This document shows positions 49,833-59,052 of a stretch of 64,000 bases of DNA, one piece after another. The stretch is from assembly GCA_027494165.1 (NCBI GenBank), contig JAOSJM010000006.1, positions 124,001-188,000 on the forward strand. The letters are read 5' to 3'. The position numbers and the translations under genes were made by a program. The DNA comes from Acidimicrobiia bacterium (GTDB lineage Bacteria; Actinomycetota; Acidimicrobiia; IMCC26256; JAOSJM01). Under the pieces are notes generated by a model. That model was not told where the DNA came from. It searched no databases and saw only the letters and a program-made list of their open reading frames with translations. Position 1 is the first letter of the stretch; the number at the start of each line of letters is the position of its first letter.

Positions 49833-50410
49833 TCGACCGTGAAGTCCGTGACCATGCCCAGGGCGAAGTGGCTCTCGATGGTGCCGTCGGGCTCCTCTTC
49901 GACGATGTTGCAGATGAGCAGGTAGTCGCCGGGGTCGAGCGCGAAGGTCCCGTCACAGGTCTCTCCGGGCGGGAACGCCTCGATCTCGCCGATCAGCGCG
50001 CCGTCGGGCAGCTCGTCCTCGACCATGGCCCCGTTCTCGTCGGTCGGGACGTCTTCGAGGGCCACGCCCTTCACGACGACGACCTCGTGGTTCTCCTCGC
50101 CGACGTTCTCGGCCACGAAGCCGACGTCACCGGCGGGAGCCGACGGCGCGTCGAGCGCGATGAACCACTCGTCGAGCACCGTGTTCACGACGGTGTCGGC
50201 CTCGGACAGGTCGCCGACGGGCACGCACTCCGCGGGTGCGCTCGCCGACCCGGTCGCGGACGCCGACCCGGTCGCCGACGCCGACCCCGTCGCGCTCCCC
50301 TCTCCGTCGAGCTCCCGCACGCCGGCGCCGTCGTCGTCGCCGCAACCCACCAGGGCCAGCGACGCCAGCGCCGTCAGGGCGACCAGCCCCGTGATCACAC
50401 GTCCACGCAT
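49829..50410 (-). CDS. Cupredoxin-like lipoprotein
   Basis: Signal and lipobox LALVGCGDD (Cys near residue 24) are followed by a Gly/Ser/Ala/Thr repeat linker (GSATGSASATGSAS) and a C-terminal beta-sandwich (VGFVAENVGEENHEVVVVKG to LALGMVTDFTVE). Possible type 1 copper ligands are His in EENHEVV, Cys in LLICNI, His in IESHFALGM and the Met after it, in the order His-Cys-His-Met of plastocyanin-like proteins. It probably sits outside the membrane and binds copper or acts in electron transfer. It overlaps the upstream membrane gene by 16 bp and the downstream epimerase by 4 bp. Confidence 0.75.
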   Translation of the reverse strand: MRGRVITGLVALTALASLALVGCGDDDGAGVRELDGEGSATGSASATGSASATGSASAPAECVPVGDLSEADTVVNTVLDEWFIALDAPSAPAGDVGFVAENVGEENHEVVVVKGVALEDVPTDENGAMVEDELPDGALIGEIEAFPPGETCDGTFALDPGDYLLICNIVEEEPDGTIESHFALGMVTDFTVE

Positions 50411-51951
50411 CTGCGCTCCTCTCCTCGGTGCTCTCGACTGATCCCGATCCCCGGGCCGGCTGCCGGGTCGCGCGGACCCGCGGCCGGAGCCCGGCCGTTC
50501 CGGCCCGGTGCCTCCCACGACGCCGGACGCTCCGGCGCCTCCCCGGACCGGGCGCCCGACCGCCCATCCGTGGACGCGACCCGGGCGGTCTCGGTCCGCC
50601 ACCCCCAGGCGGCCAGCAGCGCGACCGCGGCCAGCCAGAGGGCCCGCAGGGCGTCCGTACCGCCGGGTTCCCGCAGGCCGTCGGGCAGGACGAGCCGCCA
50701 GGCCCGGTACAGCGGGTTGGCGGTGCCCTCGAAGTCGACGATCAGGGTTCGGTGCCCCAGGAGCACCTCCCCGACGAGCCAGGCGACCGTGACCGCCCCG
50801 ACGGCGAGGGCGGCCGGCAGGAGCCATCGCGCCGCCCGGAGCCGGGCCGCCCACCAGGCCACCGCCAGCACGGCGGCCGGGAGGACGACGACGACCTGCC
50901 GGCCGGGCCACCACCAGCCGTGCATCGTGAGGGCGGCGAACGTGGCCGTGAGCCAGCCCGCCGCGAGCGGCAGCGCCAGGGCGGCCCACCCCGGCGGGCG
51001 CCGCCGGACGACGGCGGCGAGGGCCGGCACGGCGAGCAGGTAGGCCGGCTGCCAGGCCGCGAGACCGAAGCCCCGGTCGACGACCAACCCGAGCATCCGG
51101 GTGCTCCGACCCAAGACGTCGGGGTCGGCGCCCATGACGCTGGCCTCGCCGGCGGAGAAGTGCGCGCCGCTGGCGTAGGCGGTCCACCCGCCGTAGAGGG
51201 CGTGGTGGGCCACGAGGAAGGCCAGGCCCGCGACGGCGAGGACGCCGGCGAGCACCCCCGCCCGCCGGCGCTCGTCTCGCCGCACCAGGGCCACCAGCCC
51301 GACGAGCGTCAAGGCCGCGGCCACCGGCACGTACTTCACGGACAGCCACGGCAGGGCCACCACGGTGGCGGCGAGGACCGCGACGCCCCCGCGACCCAGC
51401 GGCCCCGTGAGCGCGCCGATCGCCAGGGTCACCGCCAGCGCGGCCGGGAGCTCGGGGTAGACCTGCGTGCCGTAGACGGCGAGCGGCGATGCGGTGGCGA
51501 ACACGAGCACGGTCAGCACGGCGGCGGGGACCGGTACGGCCAGGCGACGCACGGCGACCCACACCAGGGCCGCGGCGAGCACCCCCGCGGTGGCCGCGAG
51601 GGCCAGCTTGGCGCCGAGCCACCCTCCCACCGCGATCGGGACCGTGAGCAGCAGGGGGAGGAGCGGGTCGTGCGGGCTCACGCGCCGGCCGTCGGGCCGC
51701 ACCTCCTCCTGGAGCGGCAGGCCCACCTCGTGGAACTCGCGGTAGCGGCCCTCGGCCCGCTCGTCGCTCACGTCGAGGTCCAGGTCCTCGGCCAGGCTGA
51801 GCGCGGTCATGAGGTACTGGGGCTCGTCGGCGGTCGTCCGGGCGCCCTCGGTGGCCCGGGCCCAGGCGCCCGGGGCCACCCAGAGGGCGACCCCCAGGCC
51901 CACGAGGACGAGGACGGGGGCCAGGCGGGGAGTGGTGCGGCCCGGGCTCAC
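50395..51951 (-). CDS. Polytopic membrane protein, GT-C/GT39-like glycosyltransferase candidate
   Basis: The 518-aa protein has about ten hydrophobic helices and the external first-loop motif TTADEPQYLMTALSLAEDLDLDVSDERAEGRYREFH, with the acidic DE pair typical of polyprenyl-phosphate-sugar-dependent GT-C enzymes, plus HDPLLPLLLTVP and later WWWPGRQVVVVLPA. Function inferred, not shown; it could add mannose or another sugar to lipids or proteins. The start is a GTG that overlaps the stop of the permease gene (GTGA). The last codons overlap the cupredoxin gene. Confidence 0.7.
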   Translation of the reverse strand: MSPGRTTPRLAPVLVLVGLGVALWVAPGAWARATEGARTTADEPQYLMTALSLAEDLDLDVSDERAEGRYREFHEVGLPLQEEVRPDGRRVSPHDPLLPLLLTVPIAVGGWLGAKLALAATAGVLAAALVWVAVRRLAVPVPAAVLTVLVFATASPLAVYGTQVYPELPAALAVTLAIGALTGPLGRGGVAVLAATVVALPWLSVKYVPVAAALTLVGLVALVRRDERRRAGVLAGVLAVAGLAFLVAHHALYGGWTAYASGAHFSAGEASVMGADPDVLGRSTRMLGLVVDRGFGLAAWQPAYLLAVPALAAVVRRRPPGWAALALPLAAGWLTATFAALTMHGWWWPGRQVVVVLPAAVLAVAWWAARLRAARWLLPAALAVGAVTVAWLVGEVLLGHRTLIVDFEGTANPLYRAWRLVLPDGLREPGGTDALRALWLAAVALLAAWGWRTETARVASTDGRSGARSGEAPERPASWEAPGRNGRAPAAGPRDPAAGPGIGISREHRGEERRCVDV

Positions 51952-53590
51952 AGTCGCTCCATCCTCCGGATGGTCAGGAGCCAGGTGAGGATCCCCGAGA
52001 TCGCCACCAGGGCCAGCGAGAGCAGGCCGGCCTCGGCGAGGAACCCGTCGGCGGTGGCCCCCCAGATCCGGGTGGCGAGGGTCTCGAACCCGATGGGCGC
52101 CAGGTAGAGGGTGGCCGGGAGCTCCTTCATCGTGGAGAGCAGGACCAGTCCGGCCCCCGCCGCCAACCCGGGGAGCATGAGCGGGATCTCCACGGTGGCG
52201 AGGCGACGGAGCCGGCCGGCACCCAGTGACCGGGCCGCGTCCTCCACCCTCCTCGGGACCCCGCTCACGGCCACCTGCGAGGCGCGCATGGCCTGGGCCC
52301 CGAAGTGGACGACGTACGCGAACACCAGGAGCGGGAGGGTCTGGTAGAGGCCGCTGACGACGGGCGCCTGCAGCACCCAGAAGACCAGGGCGAGGGCGAT
52401 CACCAGGCCCGGGAGGGCGAAGCCACCGACGACGAGGGCGTTGACGGGGCCACCGGCCCGCGACCGGTAGCGCGTCGTGAGGTAGGCCACCGGCAGCACG
52501 ACGGCCACGGTGACGACCGCCGCGACCACGGCCACCCCCGCGGTCCGCAGCGTCGGCGACACGAGGCTCCCCAGCTCGAGCCCCGGGCCGGCCCGGCCGT
52601 CGCCGCGGAAGCCCCGCCAGGTCCAGTGGCCGAGCACGGCCAGGGGGGCCACGAGCGCCACGCCGACGACGGCTCCCACGAAGGCCGTGGCGAGCGGCTT
52701 CCACCGGCCGAGCGGGGTCCGCAGGGCGGGGCGGCCACTCGCACCGACCTCGGTGTGCAGGCGGCGGCGGGCCACGCCCCGCTCGGCCGCGACGACGGTG
52801 AGGGCCACCACCCCGAGGAGCAGGCCGAGCGCCAGGGCGGTCGTCGGATCGAAGAGGCGCGCCGAGTCGATGCGCGTGGTGAGCGTGTCGACCCGCAGGA
52901 GCGAGACGGCCCCGAAGTCGCTCACGACGTACAGGAACACGAGGAGCGACCCGGCCCACACGGCCCCGGTCGCCTGGGGGAGCACCACCGTGCGGAAGAC
53001 GGCCCCCGGCGAGCGTCCCAGTCCCCGGGCGCTCTCCTCCAGGGAGGCCGGGAGGCCCGCGAGCCGGGCGGACACGGGCAGGTAGACGTAGGGGTAGCTG
53101 AACAGGGTCAGCGTCACGAAGGCGGCCCAGAAGCCCTCGATCCGGGGAGGGTCCCGAACCCGATCAGCTCGTCGAGCAGCCCGCCGCGGGCGAAGGCGCC
53201 CACGAGCGCGAGCGCCCCGACGAACGACGGCACGACGAGCGGCAGGGCCACGAGCACGCGCCACAACCTCCGCAGGGGGAGGTCCGTGCGCGTCGTGATC
53301 CAGGCCAGCGCCGTCCCGAGGACGGCGCACGCCCCGGCCACCGAGCCGGCGAGCAGGAGGGTGGTCCGCAGGGGGTCGAGCGCCCGGTCGGAGGTGACGA
53401 CGTCGAGGAAGTCGCCGGCGTGACCTGCGTTGCGGACCGCCAGGTAGGCGAGAGGCGACGCGAAGAGCAGCGCCACGAGCCCCCCGACGGCCACGAGGCC
53501 GGCCGGGGCCCGGTGGGGGGACGACCGGCCCGGAGGCGCCGGTGCGGGTGTCCCGCGCCGGGCCGCCTCGGCGGTCCCCGTCGCGGTCAC
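51948..53590 (-). CDS. fbpB: Iron(III)-type ABC transporter permease FbpB (frame broken near 53144)
   Basis: A fused two-domain permease with twelve or so helices. The two EAA-type cytoplasmic loops are visible as ASLEESARGLGRSPGAVFRTVVLPQ and RVEDAARSLGAGRLRRLATVEIPLM, which dock the ATPase. A missing base in the GGGG run at 53144-53147 splits it; repaired length 547 aa, normal for FbpB. The first ATG overlaps the fbpA stop and its own stop overlaps the membrane glycosyltransferase-like gene, so at least three genes are coupled. Confidence 0.92.
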
Positions 53591-54615
53591 GCCCGCTCGA
53601 GACCGCTCTGCTCGATCAGCTCCTTGGTTCGGAGCAGCCCTCCGCCCAGGTCGCTGAGGTCGAGGGCGGGCGAGCCGATCTGCTCGAGCGGCGGGAGGTC
53701 GACGGCGGGCTCCACGCCCGCCGCCAGCGGGTACTCGAAGGTCTCGCCGGCGAAGAACTCCTGGGCCTGCTCCGACAGCAGGAACTCGACGAGGCGCTCG
53801 GCCGCGTCCCGGTCGTCGGCGGTGTCGAGCACGGCCACCGCGGTCACGAGCACGAGGTTCCCGATGTCGTCGCCCTCGAAGAAGTGGTTCTCGCTGGCGA
53901 CGTCGGGGTCCTCGGCCTTGGCCCGCTCGTTGTAGTAGTGGTTCACCAGGCCCATCGCCACCTCTCCCCGCCCGACGGCCTCGACGATGGCGGTGTTGTT
54001 GGCGTAGGTCCGGGCGCCGTTGTCGCGCATGCCCTCGAGCCAGGCGAGGGTCTCGTCGTCACCGAGGACGTCGCGCATGCCGGTGACGAAGTCCTGGAAG
54101 GACCCGTTCGTCGGGGCCAGGGCCACCAGCCCCTCGTAGCGGGGATCGACGAGGTCGAGCACGGAGTCGGGGAGCTCGCCCTCCTCCACCATCTCGGTGT
54201 TGTAGACGAGCGTGCGGGCCCGGCCCGAGATCCCCACCCACTCGCCGTCGGCGGCCCGGAAGGCCGGGTCCACGAGGTCGAGGACCTCGTCGGTGAGGGG
54301 CAGGAGCCGGCCCTCGCCGTCGAGGTAGCCGGTGGCCCCGGGGCTCTGGGAGAGGAAGACGTCGGCCGGCGACCGGTCACCCTCGGTGTCGACGAGCAGA
54401 GCGAGGTCGGCGGAGTCGCCGTAGCGGACGTCGATGCCGATGCCGGTCTCCTCGGAGAACTGCTCGAGGAGCGGCCCCACGAGGTTCTTCGTCCGTCCGG
54501 AGTAGACGGTGAGACGGTCGGAGTCACCACCGCCCGAGCAGGCGGCGAGCGAGGCGGCGGCCGCCAGCGCCACCGGGACGGCGAGCGCGACGGTGAGGGA
54601 TCGACGGCGGGACAT
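53587..54615 (-). CDS. fbpA: Iron(III)-type ABC transporter substrate-binding lipoprotein FbpA
   Basis: A 342-aa lipoprotein (signal LTVALAVPVALAAAASLAACSGG, lipobox LAAC) of the ferric-binding-protein family. Seen are RLTVYSGRTKNLVGPLLEQFSEETGI and the metal-binding tyrosine pair in GLVNHYYNERAKAE. It captures a metal ion outside the membrane and passes it to FbpB. ATG at 54615 is preferred to a start at 54657 that would lie in the operator. A DtxR-like 19-bp site is centred 42 bp upstream. It starts a run of overlapping genes (fbpA-fbpB-GT-cupredoxin-epimerase). Confidence 0.93.
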   Translation of the reverse strand: MSRRRSLTVALAVPVALAAAASLAACSGGGDSDRLTVYSGRTKNLVGPLLEQFSEETGIGIDVRYGDSADLALLVDTEGDRSPADVFLSQSPGATGYLDGEGRLLPLTDEVLDLVDPAFRAADGEWVGISGRARTLVYNTEMVEEGELPDSVLDLVDPRYEGLVALAPTNGSFQDFVTGMRDVLGDDETLAWLEGMRDNGARTYANNTAIVEAVGRGEVAMGLVNHYYNERAKAEDPDVASENHFFEGDDIGNLVLVTAVAVLDTADDRDAAERLVEFLLSEQAQEFFAGETFEYPLAAGVEPAVDLPPLEQIGSPALDLSDLGGGLLRTKELIEQSGLERA

Positions 54616-54647
54616 GGTCGGATCCTGACACACGTTCCCGCTGTTTG

Positions 54648-54666
54648 TAAAGTTCACCTAACCAAA
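54648..54666. promoter_or_regulatory. DtxR-like box upstream of fbpA
   Basis: TAAAGTTCACCTAACCAAA (54648-54666) matches the IdeR/DtxR 19-bp consensus on the opposite strand at 14 of 19 positions by my count. A CCTAAC-N4-GTTAGG palindrome overlaps it (54656-54671). It lies between the divergent fbpA and glycosyltransferase genes and could repress both. Confidence 0.6.
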
Positions 54667-54683
54667 GTTAGGGTTCCCATACC

Positions 54684-55373
54684 ATGCCCGTCCCTCGCCC
54701 CATCGTGCTGTTCCTCCCGGCCCGCGACGAGGAGGCCACCGTGGCCGCGGTGCTCGAGGCGGCGCCGCCCTCGATCGACGGTCACCCGGTGGTGCGCGTC
54801 GTCGTGGACGACGGGTCGCACGACGCCACGGCGGCCCGGGCGGCCCGGGCCGGGGCGGTCGTGGTCGGGCTGCCCGGGCTCGGCCTCGGCGCGGCGGTCC
54901 GCCACGGGCTCGCCGAGGGGGTCGTCCGGAACGCGGCCGTGGTGGCGTTCTGCGACGCCGACGGCGAGTACGACCCCGCAGAGCTCCCCCGCCTCGCCGA
55001 GCCGATCCTGTCCGGACGGGCCGACTACGTCGTGGGGTCCCGGTTCGCCGGGGGAACCGAGGGGATGCTCGCGCACCGCCGGATCGGCAACCGGGTGCTC
55101 ACCGGGGTGCTCGCCCGGCTGGCGCGCGCCCCGATCACCGACGGCCAGAGCGGCTTCCGGGCGCTGTCCGCCGAGGCCGCCGAGGCCGCGACGGTGGCCC
55201 ACGACTACAACTACGCCCAGGTCCTCACCCTCGACCTGCTGGCCAAGGGGTTCCGCTACGCCGAGGTGCCGATCTCGTACCGCTTCCGCACGACCGGGCG
55301 GTCGTTCGTGCGGCTCGGGCCCTACCTCCGCCACGTCGTCCCCGCCGTGTGGCGGACCCTGCGCTCGACCTGA
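54684..55373 (+). CDS. Family 2 glycosyltransferase (DPM1-like)
   Basis: A 229-aa GT-A fold enzyme with VLFLPARDEEATVAAVLEAA, VVVDDGSHDATAA, the metal DxD motif FCDADGEYDPAELPRL and the acceptor loop GSRFAG. The QSGFRALS motif and RFRTTGRSF are typical of polyprenyl-phosphate glycosyltransferases without membrane helices. It would supply lipid-linked sugar, and the membrane GT-C-like protein at 50395-51951 could use it. It is divergent from fbpA and ends just before repeat cluster C. Confidence 0.87.
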   Translation: MPVPRPIVLFLPARDEEATVAAVLEAAPPSIDGHPVVRVVVDDGSHDATAARAARAGAVVVGLPGLGLGAAVRHGLAEGVVRNAAVVAFCDADGEYDPAELPRLAEPILSGRADYVVGSRFAGGTEGMLAHRRIGNRVLTGVLARLARAPITDGQSGFRALSAEAAEAATVAHDYNYAQVLTLDLLAKGFRYAEVPISYRFRTTGRSFVRLGPYLRHVVPAVWRTLRST

Positions 55374-55412
55374 CGCGCCGCCCGGCGACCCGGAGGCGAG
55401 ACGGAGGATCGG

Positions 55413-55521
55413 TCTCGGGTGCCTCCACGCCCGCTCAGCGACGGTGACGACACCCGAGAGGACACCTTCGGCGACCCGGGTGCCTCCACGCCCGCCCAGC
55501 GACGGTGACGACACCCGAGAG
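55413..55521. repeat. Hairpin repeat cluster C: two units between convergent genes
   Basis: Unit 1 pairs TCTCGGGTG (55413-55421) with the arm GACACCCGAGAG (55449-55460) through 9 bp. Unit 2 has CCCGGGTG (55475-55482) and GACACCCGAGAG (55510-55521), a 61-bp period. The core CTCCACGCCCGCYCAGCGACGG is that of clusters A and B. The cluster fills the gap between the glycosyltransferase (+) and the FAD enzyme (-). Confidence 0.85.
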
Positions 55522-55535
55522 CACGCCTCTCGCCG

Positions 55536-56919
55536 TCAGTCCTCGACGACGTGGGAGCAGAACGACGCCCGGGCCTCGACCCACCGGGCCGGGTCCACCC
55601 GACCCGACGCGTCCAGCGCGTCGGCCGCGGCCCAGGCCATCGCCAGCGCGTGGTGCGTGTTGTCGTGGACGAACAACCCCTGGCGGCCGAGGGTGAGGAG
55701 ACCGGGGAGCCCCGACGCCCACCAGTCCACGACCTCCACCACGTCGCGGAAGCCCCTCCGGTACACGGGGTAGGCGTGGGCCACCCGACGCACCTCGACC
55801 GCCACCGGACGGCACGGCGGCAGGCCCTCGCGCTCCAGGCCCTCCGCGACCAGGTCGCCCAGCGCCTCGGGGGGCGCGTGCCACCGGCGGTCGCCGACGT
55901 CACAGGGCACCTCGGCGCACAGCACGGTCCGGTCCGGGGGTCGTCGCCTCCCTCGCGGTAGTTCCTCGGCTCCGACACCCGGCTGCACGGCGCCGCCGGG
56001 CCCGGCAGGTAGTGCGCGTCGAAGGGCGTGTAGCGGGGCTGCTCGAGGACCAGGTACACGAGCACCAACGCCCGGTGCCGCAACGCCCCCGCCGCCTCGA
56101 CCACCTCGGGCGGGGCGGCCGGCGAGGACACGAGGGCGGGCAGGATCGGGAGCGGGAGCGTCGACCACACCTGACCGGCCCGGACCGGCACGCCCCCGGC
56201 CGCCACGACCGACTCCTCCTCCCCCAGCTCGACGGCGCGCACCTCGGCACCCAGGCGCAGCTCCGCCCCGGCCTCCACGGCCGCCTCCGCCAGCCGCTCG
56301 ACGATGCGGCCGAAGCCCCCCTGCGGGTACCAGAACCAGCCCCGATCGCGCCGTCCCGGGCCGAGCCCGCGGACGAGCTGGGCCGGCGAGCGGGTACCGA
56401 CCCGGCGCCGGGCGAGCTCCCCGTCGAGCTCCTCGGGATCGAGCCCCCAGATCTTGCGGGCGAACGGCAGGTGCACGTGCTCGGCGAGCGTCGGGCCGAG
56501 CCGGGCCCGGGCCACGTCGGCGAAGCCGTCGCCGCGAGGAGCCCGGAACGGGGCGGCCACGACGTCGGCAGCCAGGCGGGCGCCGACGCGCGCCGGGACG
56601 TGGCGGGCGAGGTCGCCCAACCGGGGCGGGAACGCCACCCAGCGCCCCGCCAGCCGGAGGCGCCCCGGCGGGGCCGGCGCCGGAGCCCGGGGCCCAGCAG
56701 CTCCCGGAGCGTCTCGAGCACGGGTGGGGGACACGCCGGGTGGAGGCGGTGGCTGCCGTGGTCCACCCTGACCCCGGCCACCTCGAAGCTGCCGGCGAGC
56801 CCACCCGGCTCGTCCGCGCGCTCGAGCACCACCACCGAGCGCCCGGCCCGGGCGAGGCGGTACGCGGCGCCCAGGCCGGCCGGGCCGGCGCCCAGCACGA
56901 CGACGTCGGCCGAACCCAC
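55536..56919 (-). CDS. FAD-dependent oxidoreductase, protoporphyrinogen-oxidase/UGM-like (two frame breaks)
   Basis: The N-terminus has the dinucleotide fold [21 protein letters not shown] and [30 protein letters not shown]. It then continues in a second frame ([59 protein letters not shown]) and a third ([25 protein letters not shown] to SFCSHVVED). Breaks lie at GGGG 56699-56702 and GGGGG 55936-55940; repaired length 461 aa. It resembles amine-oxidase/UDP-galactopyranose-mutase-like flavoproteins. It follows fbpC by 9 bp and may share its iron-linked control. Confidence 0.82.
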
Positions 56920-56928
56920 GGGCCGGCG

Positions 56929-57999
56929 CTACCGGGCCTCGTCCGCGGGGTAGGCGAGCACCGGACCGGTCACGACCACCGAGACCTGGTCGCCGGGCTC
57001 GAAGGACCGTGAAGGCCCCATCCGCGATCGCAGCACCTGGCCGCCGTCGAGCACGACCTCGACGAGCTGGTCGTGTCCGAAGTAGGTGAGGTCGCGCACG
57101 AAGGCGTGCCCGCTCCCGTCGAGGCGGAGGCGCACGCGCTCCGGGCGCAGCACCACCTCGACCTCGCCGGCCGGCGCGCCCTCCCCGAGACTCAGCGTCC
57201 CCACCGGGGTCACGACCTCCCGGCCGTCGCTGCGTCCCCGGAGCAGGTCGGCGTCGCCCACGAACGTCGCGACGAAGCGGTCGGCCGGCTCGGCGTAGAG
57301 GCGTCCGGGCTCGTCGACCTGGAGGATCCGCCCCGCGTGCATGACCGCCACCCGGTCGGCCAGGCTGAGGGCCTCCTCCTGGTCGTGGGTCACGAAGACC
57401 GCCGTGGCCCCGGCCGCGCGCAGGATGGCGCGGACCTCCGCCCGCATCTGGACCCGCAGGGCGGCATCGAGGTTGGAGAAGGGCTCGTCGAGCAGCAGGA
57501 TGGCCGGCTCGGGGGCCAGGGCCCGGGCGATCGCCACCCGCTGCTGCTGGCCACCCGACAGCTCGTGGGGGTGTCGCGCCGCCAGCGGAGAGAGACCGAC
57601 CAGGTCGAGCATCTCGGCGACCCGGCGGGCCCGCCGCTGCCGGTCCCGGACGCCGTACCCCACGTTCTCGGCCACGGTCAGGTGCGGGAAGAGGGCGTAG
57701 TCCTGGAAGACGACTCCGATCGCGCGTCGCTCGGGCGGGACGAACGTGCCCGCCCCGGCCACCTCGCTGCCGGCCAGGACGATCCGCCCGGCGTCGGGCC
57801 GCTCGAACCCCGCGATCAGCCGGAGGGTCGTGGTCTTCCCGCACCCGCTGGGCCCGAGGAGGGCCAGGAGCTCGCCGGCGCGGACCTCCAGGTCGGCGTG
57901 GTCGACGGCGAGGACCGTGCCGAACCGCTTCACGAGGTCCCGGCACGCCACGACGGCCGCGGCGAGGTCGGGATGGGCGGTCGGCAGGGTCCGGTGCAC
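56929..57999 (-). CDS. fbpC: Iron(III)-type ABC transporter ATPase FbpC
   Basis: The 356-aa ATPase has Walker A GPSGCGKTTTLRLI, a Q-loop (VFQDYALFPHLTV), signature ELSGGQQQRVAIARAL, Walker B AILLLDEPFSNLD and a C-terminal TOBE regulatory region (EVVLRPERVRLRL). It powers FbpB, although its gene is separated from fbpAB by two other genes. The GTG at 57999 has no ribosome site; it sits 6 nt from a DtxR-like box that would cover the transcription start, so a leaderless message is possible. A second GTG at 57951 exists. Confidence 0.93.
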   Translation of the reverse strand: MHRTLPTAHPDLAAAVVACRDLVKRFGTVLAVDHADLEVRAGELLALLGPSGCGKTTTLRLIAGFERPDAGRIVLAGSEVAGAGTFVPPERRAIGVVFQDYALFPHLTVAENVGYGVRDRQRRARRVAEMLDLVGLSPLAARHPHELSGGQQQRVAIARALAPEPAILLLDEPFSNLDAALRVQMRAEVRAILRAAGATAVFVTHDQEEALSLADRVAVMHAGRILQVDEPGRLYAEPADRFVATFVGDADLLRGRSDGREVVTPVGTLSLGEGAPAGEVEVVLRPERVRLRLDGSGHAFVRDLTYFGHDQLVEVVLDGGQVLRSRMGPSRSFEPGDQVSVVVTGPVLAYPADEAR

Positions 58000-58004
58000 G
58001 GTGC

Positions 58005-58023
58005 TCAGGGTATCCTTACCTGA
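58005..58023. promoter_or_regulatory. DtxR-like box between fbpC and the DtxR gene
   Basis: TCAGGGTATCCTTACCTGA matches the IdeR consensus TTAGGTTAG-S-CTAACCTAA at 14 of 19 positions, with an inverted-repeat core TCAGG...CCTGA. It lies 6 nt upstream of the fbpC start and 44 nt before the regulator gene, allowing control of both. Confidence 0.65.
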
Positions 58024-58066
58024 GGAGTCGCCCAACCTGGCCCACCGTCGAGCCCCGGAGCGCCTC

Positions 58067-58732
58067 GTGGCCGAGCTGCACGACACGACCGAGGAGTACC
58101 TCCAGACCATCCTCGAGATCGAGGAGGAGGGGGTCACGCCGATGCGGGCACGCATCGTGGAGCGCCTGGGTCTCTCCGCGGCCGCGGTGAGCGAGACCGT
58201 CAACCGGCTCGTGACCCTCGGGTACGCGGAGCTGCTCGACGACCGCAGCCTCCGCCTGACCGAGCAGGGGCGCCGGCTCGCCACCACGGTGACCCGCCGG
58301 CACCGCCTGGCCGAACGGCTCCTCACCGACGTGATCGGCCTCGAGTGGGAGAAGGTGCATCGCGAGGCCGACCGCTGGGAGCACGCGATCTCCGCCGACG
58401 TCGAGGAGAAGCTCGTCGAGCTGCTCGGCGACCCCAGCACCTGTCCCCACGGCAACCCGATCCCCGGCTCGAAGCGGACGGTCAACCAGCAGGACACCGT
58501 GGCCCTCAGCTCCGCCCCACCCGGCCGGGTGACGGTCACGCGGATCACCGAGCGCGTCGAGACCGACGACGAGGGACTGGCCCTGCTCTCGCGAGCCCGG
58601 CTCGTCCCCGGGCACAGCGCGACGATCGTGCGCAGCGGTACCGAGGGGGTCGTGGTGAGGACGTCGGCGGGCGAGCACGTCATCCCGCCCGAGATCGCCA
58701 AGCGCATGTACGTGTCCGCCGCCTCGGCCTGA
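58067..58732 (+). CDS. DtxR-family metal-dependent repressor
   Basis: A 221-aa IdeR/DtxR-type protein: winged helix (DTTEEYLQTILEIEEEGVTPMRARIVERL, AVSETVNRLVTLGYAEL), dimerisation/metal region (HRLAERLLTDVIGLEWEKVHREADRWEH) and a C-terminal SH3-like FeoA domain (GLALLSRARLVPGHSATIVRS). Compared with DtxR, the ligand positions corresponding to Met10 and Cys102 read Glu (TTEEYL) and Asp (READRWEH), both acidic as in Mn-type MntR. It lies next to the ABC genes it probably represses. GGAG lies 7 nt before the GTG at 58067. Confidence 0.93.
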   Translation: MAELHDTTEEYLQTILEIEEEGVTPMRARIVERLGLSAAAVSETVNRLVTLGYAELLDDRSLRLTEQGRRLATTVTRRHRLAERLLTDVIGLEWEKVHREADRWEHAISADVEEKLVELLGDPSTCPHGNPIPGSKRTVNQQDTVALSSAPPGRVTVTRITERVETDDEGLALLSRARLVPGHSATIVRSGTEGVVVRTSAGEHVIPPEIAKRMYVSAASA

Positions 58733-58771
58733 TCCCCGGCGCACGGACGGGCCCGGCCCGCGCCGGGCCGG

Positions 58772-59050
58772 TCAGCCGCCGGCGACGGCGGGGACGACGC
58801 TGACGGTCTCGCCGTCGGGCACCGGGGTGTCGAGACCCTCGAGGAAGCGGATGTCCTCGTCGCCCACGAAGACGTTCACGAACCGGCGCAGGGACCGGTC
58901 GCCGTCGAAGAGGCGCTCGGCGAAGCCCTCGTGGCGGGCCTCGAGCTGCTTGAGGACCTCCGCGACCGTGCCGCAGGCGTCGAGCGACACCTCGGCCGCG
59001 CCACCGGAGAGGCTGCGGAGCTGGGTGGGGATGCGGACGGTGACGGCCAT
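58772..59050 (-). CDS. MoaD/ThiS-family sulfur-carrier protein
   Basis: A 92-aa beta-grasp protein: MAVTVRIPTQLRSLSGGAAEVSLDACGTVAEVLKQLEARH, then RFVNVFVGDEDIRFLEGLDTPVPDGETVSVVPAVAGG. It ends in Gly-Gly, which in this family is adenylated and converted to a thiocarboxylate that donates sulfur. The R-x-F-V-N-V-F-V and D-G-E-x-V-S-V-V-P-A segments match CysO and related carriers. The gene is the second of the SAM-riboswitch operon, 2 bp after the thrC-like gene. It is far from moaA/moaC, so moco synthesis is less likely. Confidence 0.85.
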   Translation of the reverse strand: MAVTVRIPTQLRSLSGGAAEVSLDACGTVAEVLKQLEARHEGFAERLFDGDRSLRRFVNVFVGDEDIRFLEGLDTPVPDGETVSVVPAVAGG

Positions 59051-59052
59051 GT

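Noticed and set aside
58772..59050. Assignment of the sulfur carrier as MoaD of molybdopterin synthase
   Set aside because: No moaE beside it and the moco genes are 49 kb away; the operon partner and SAM switch favour a sulfur amino acid role, though MoaD cannot be excluded.
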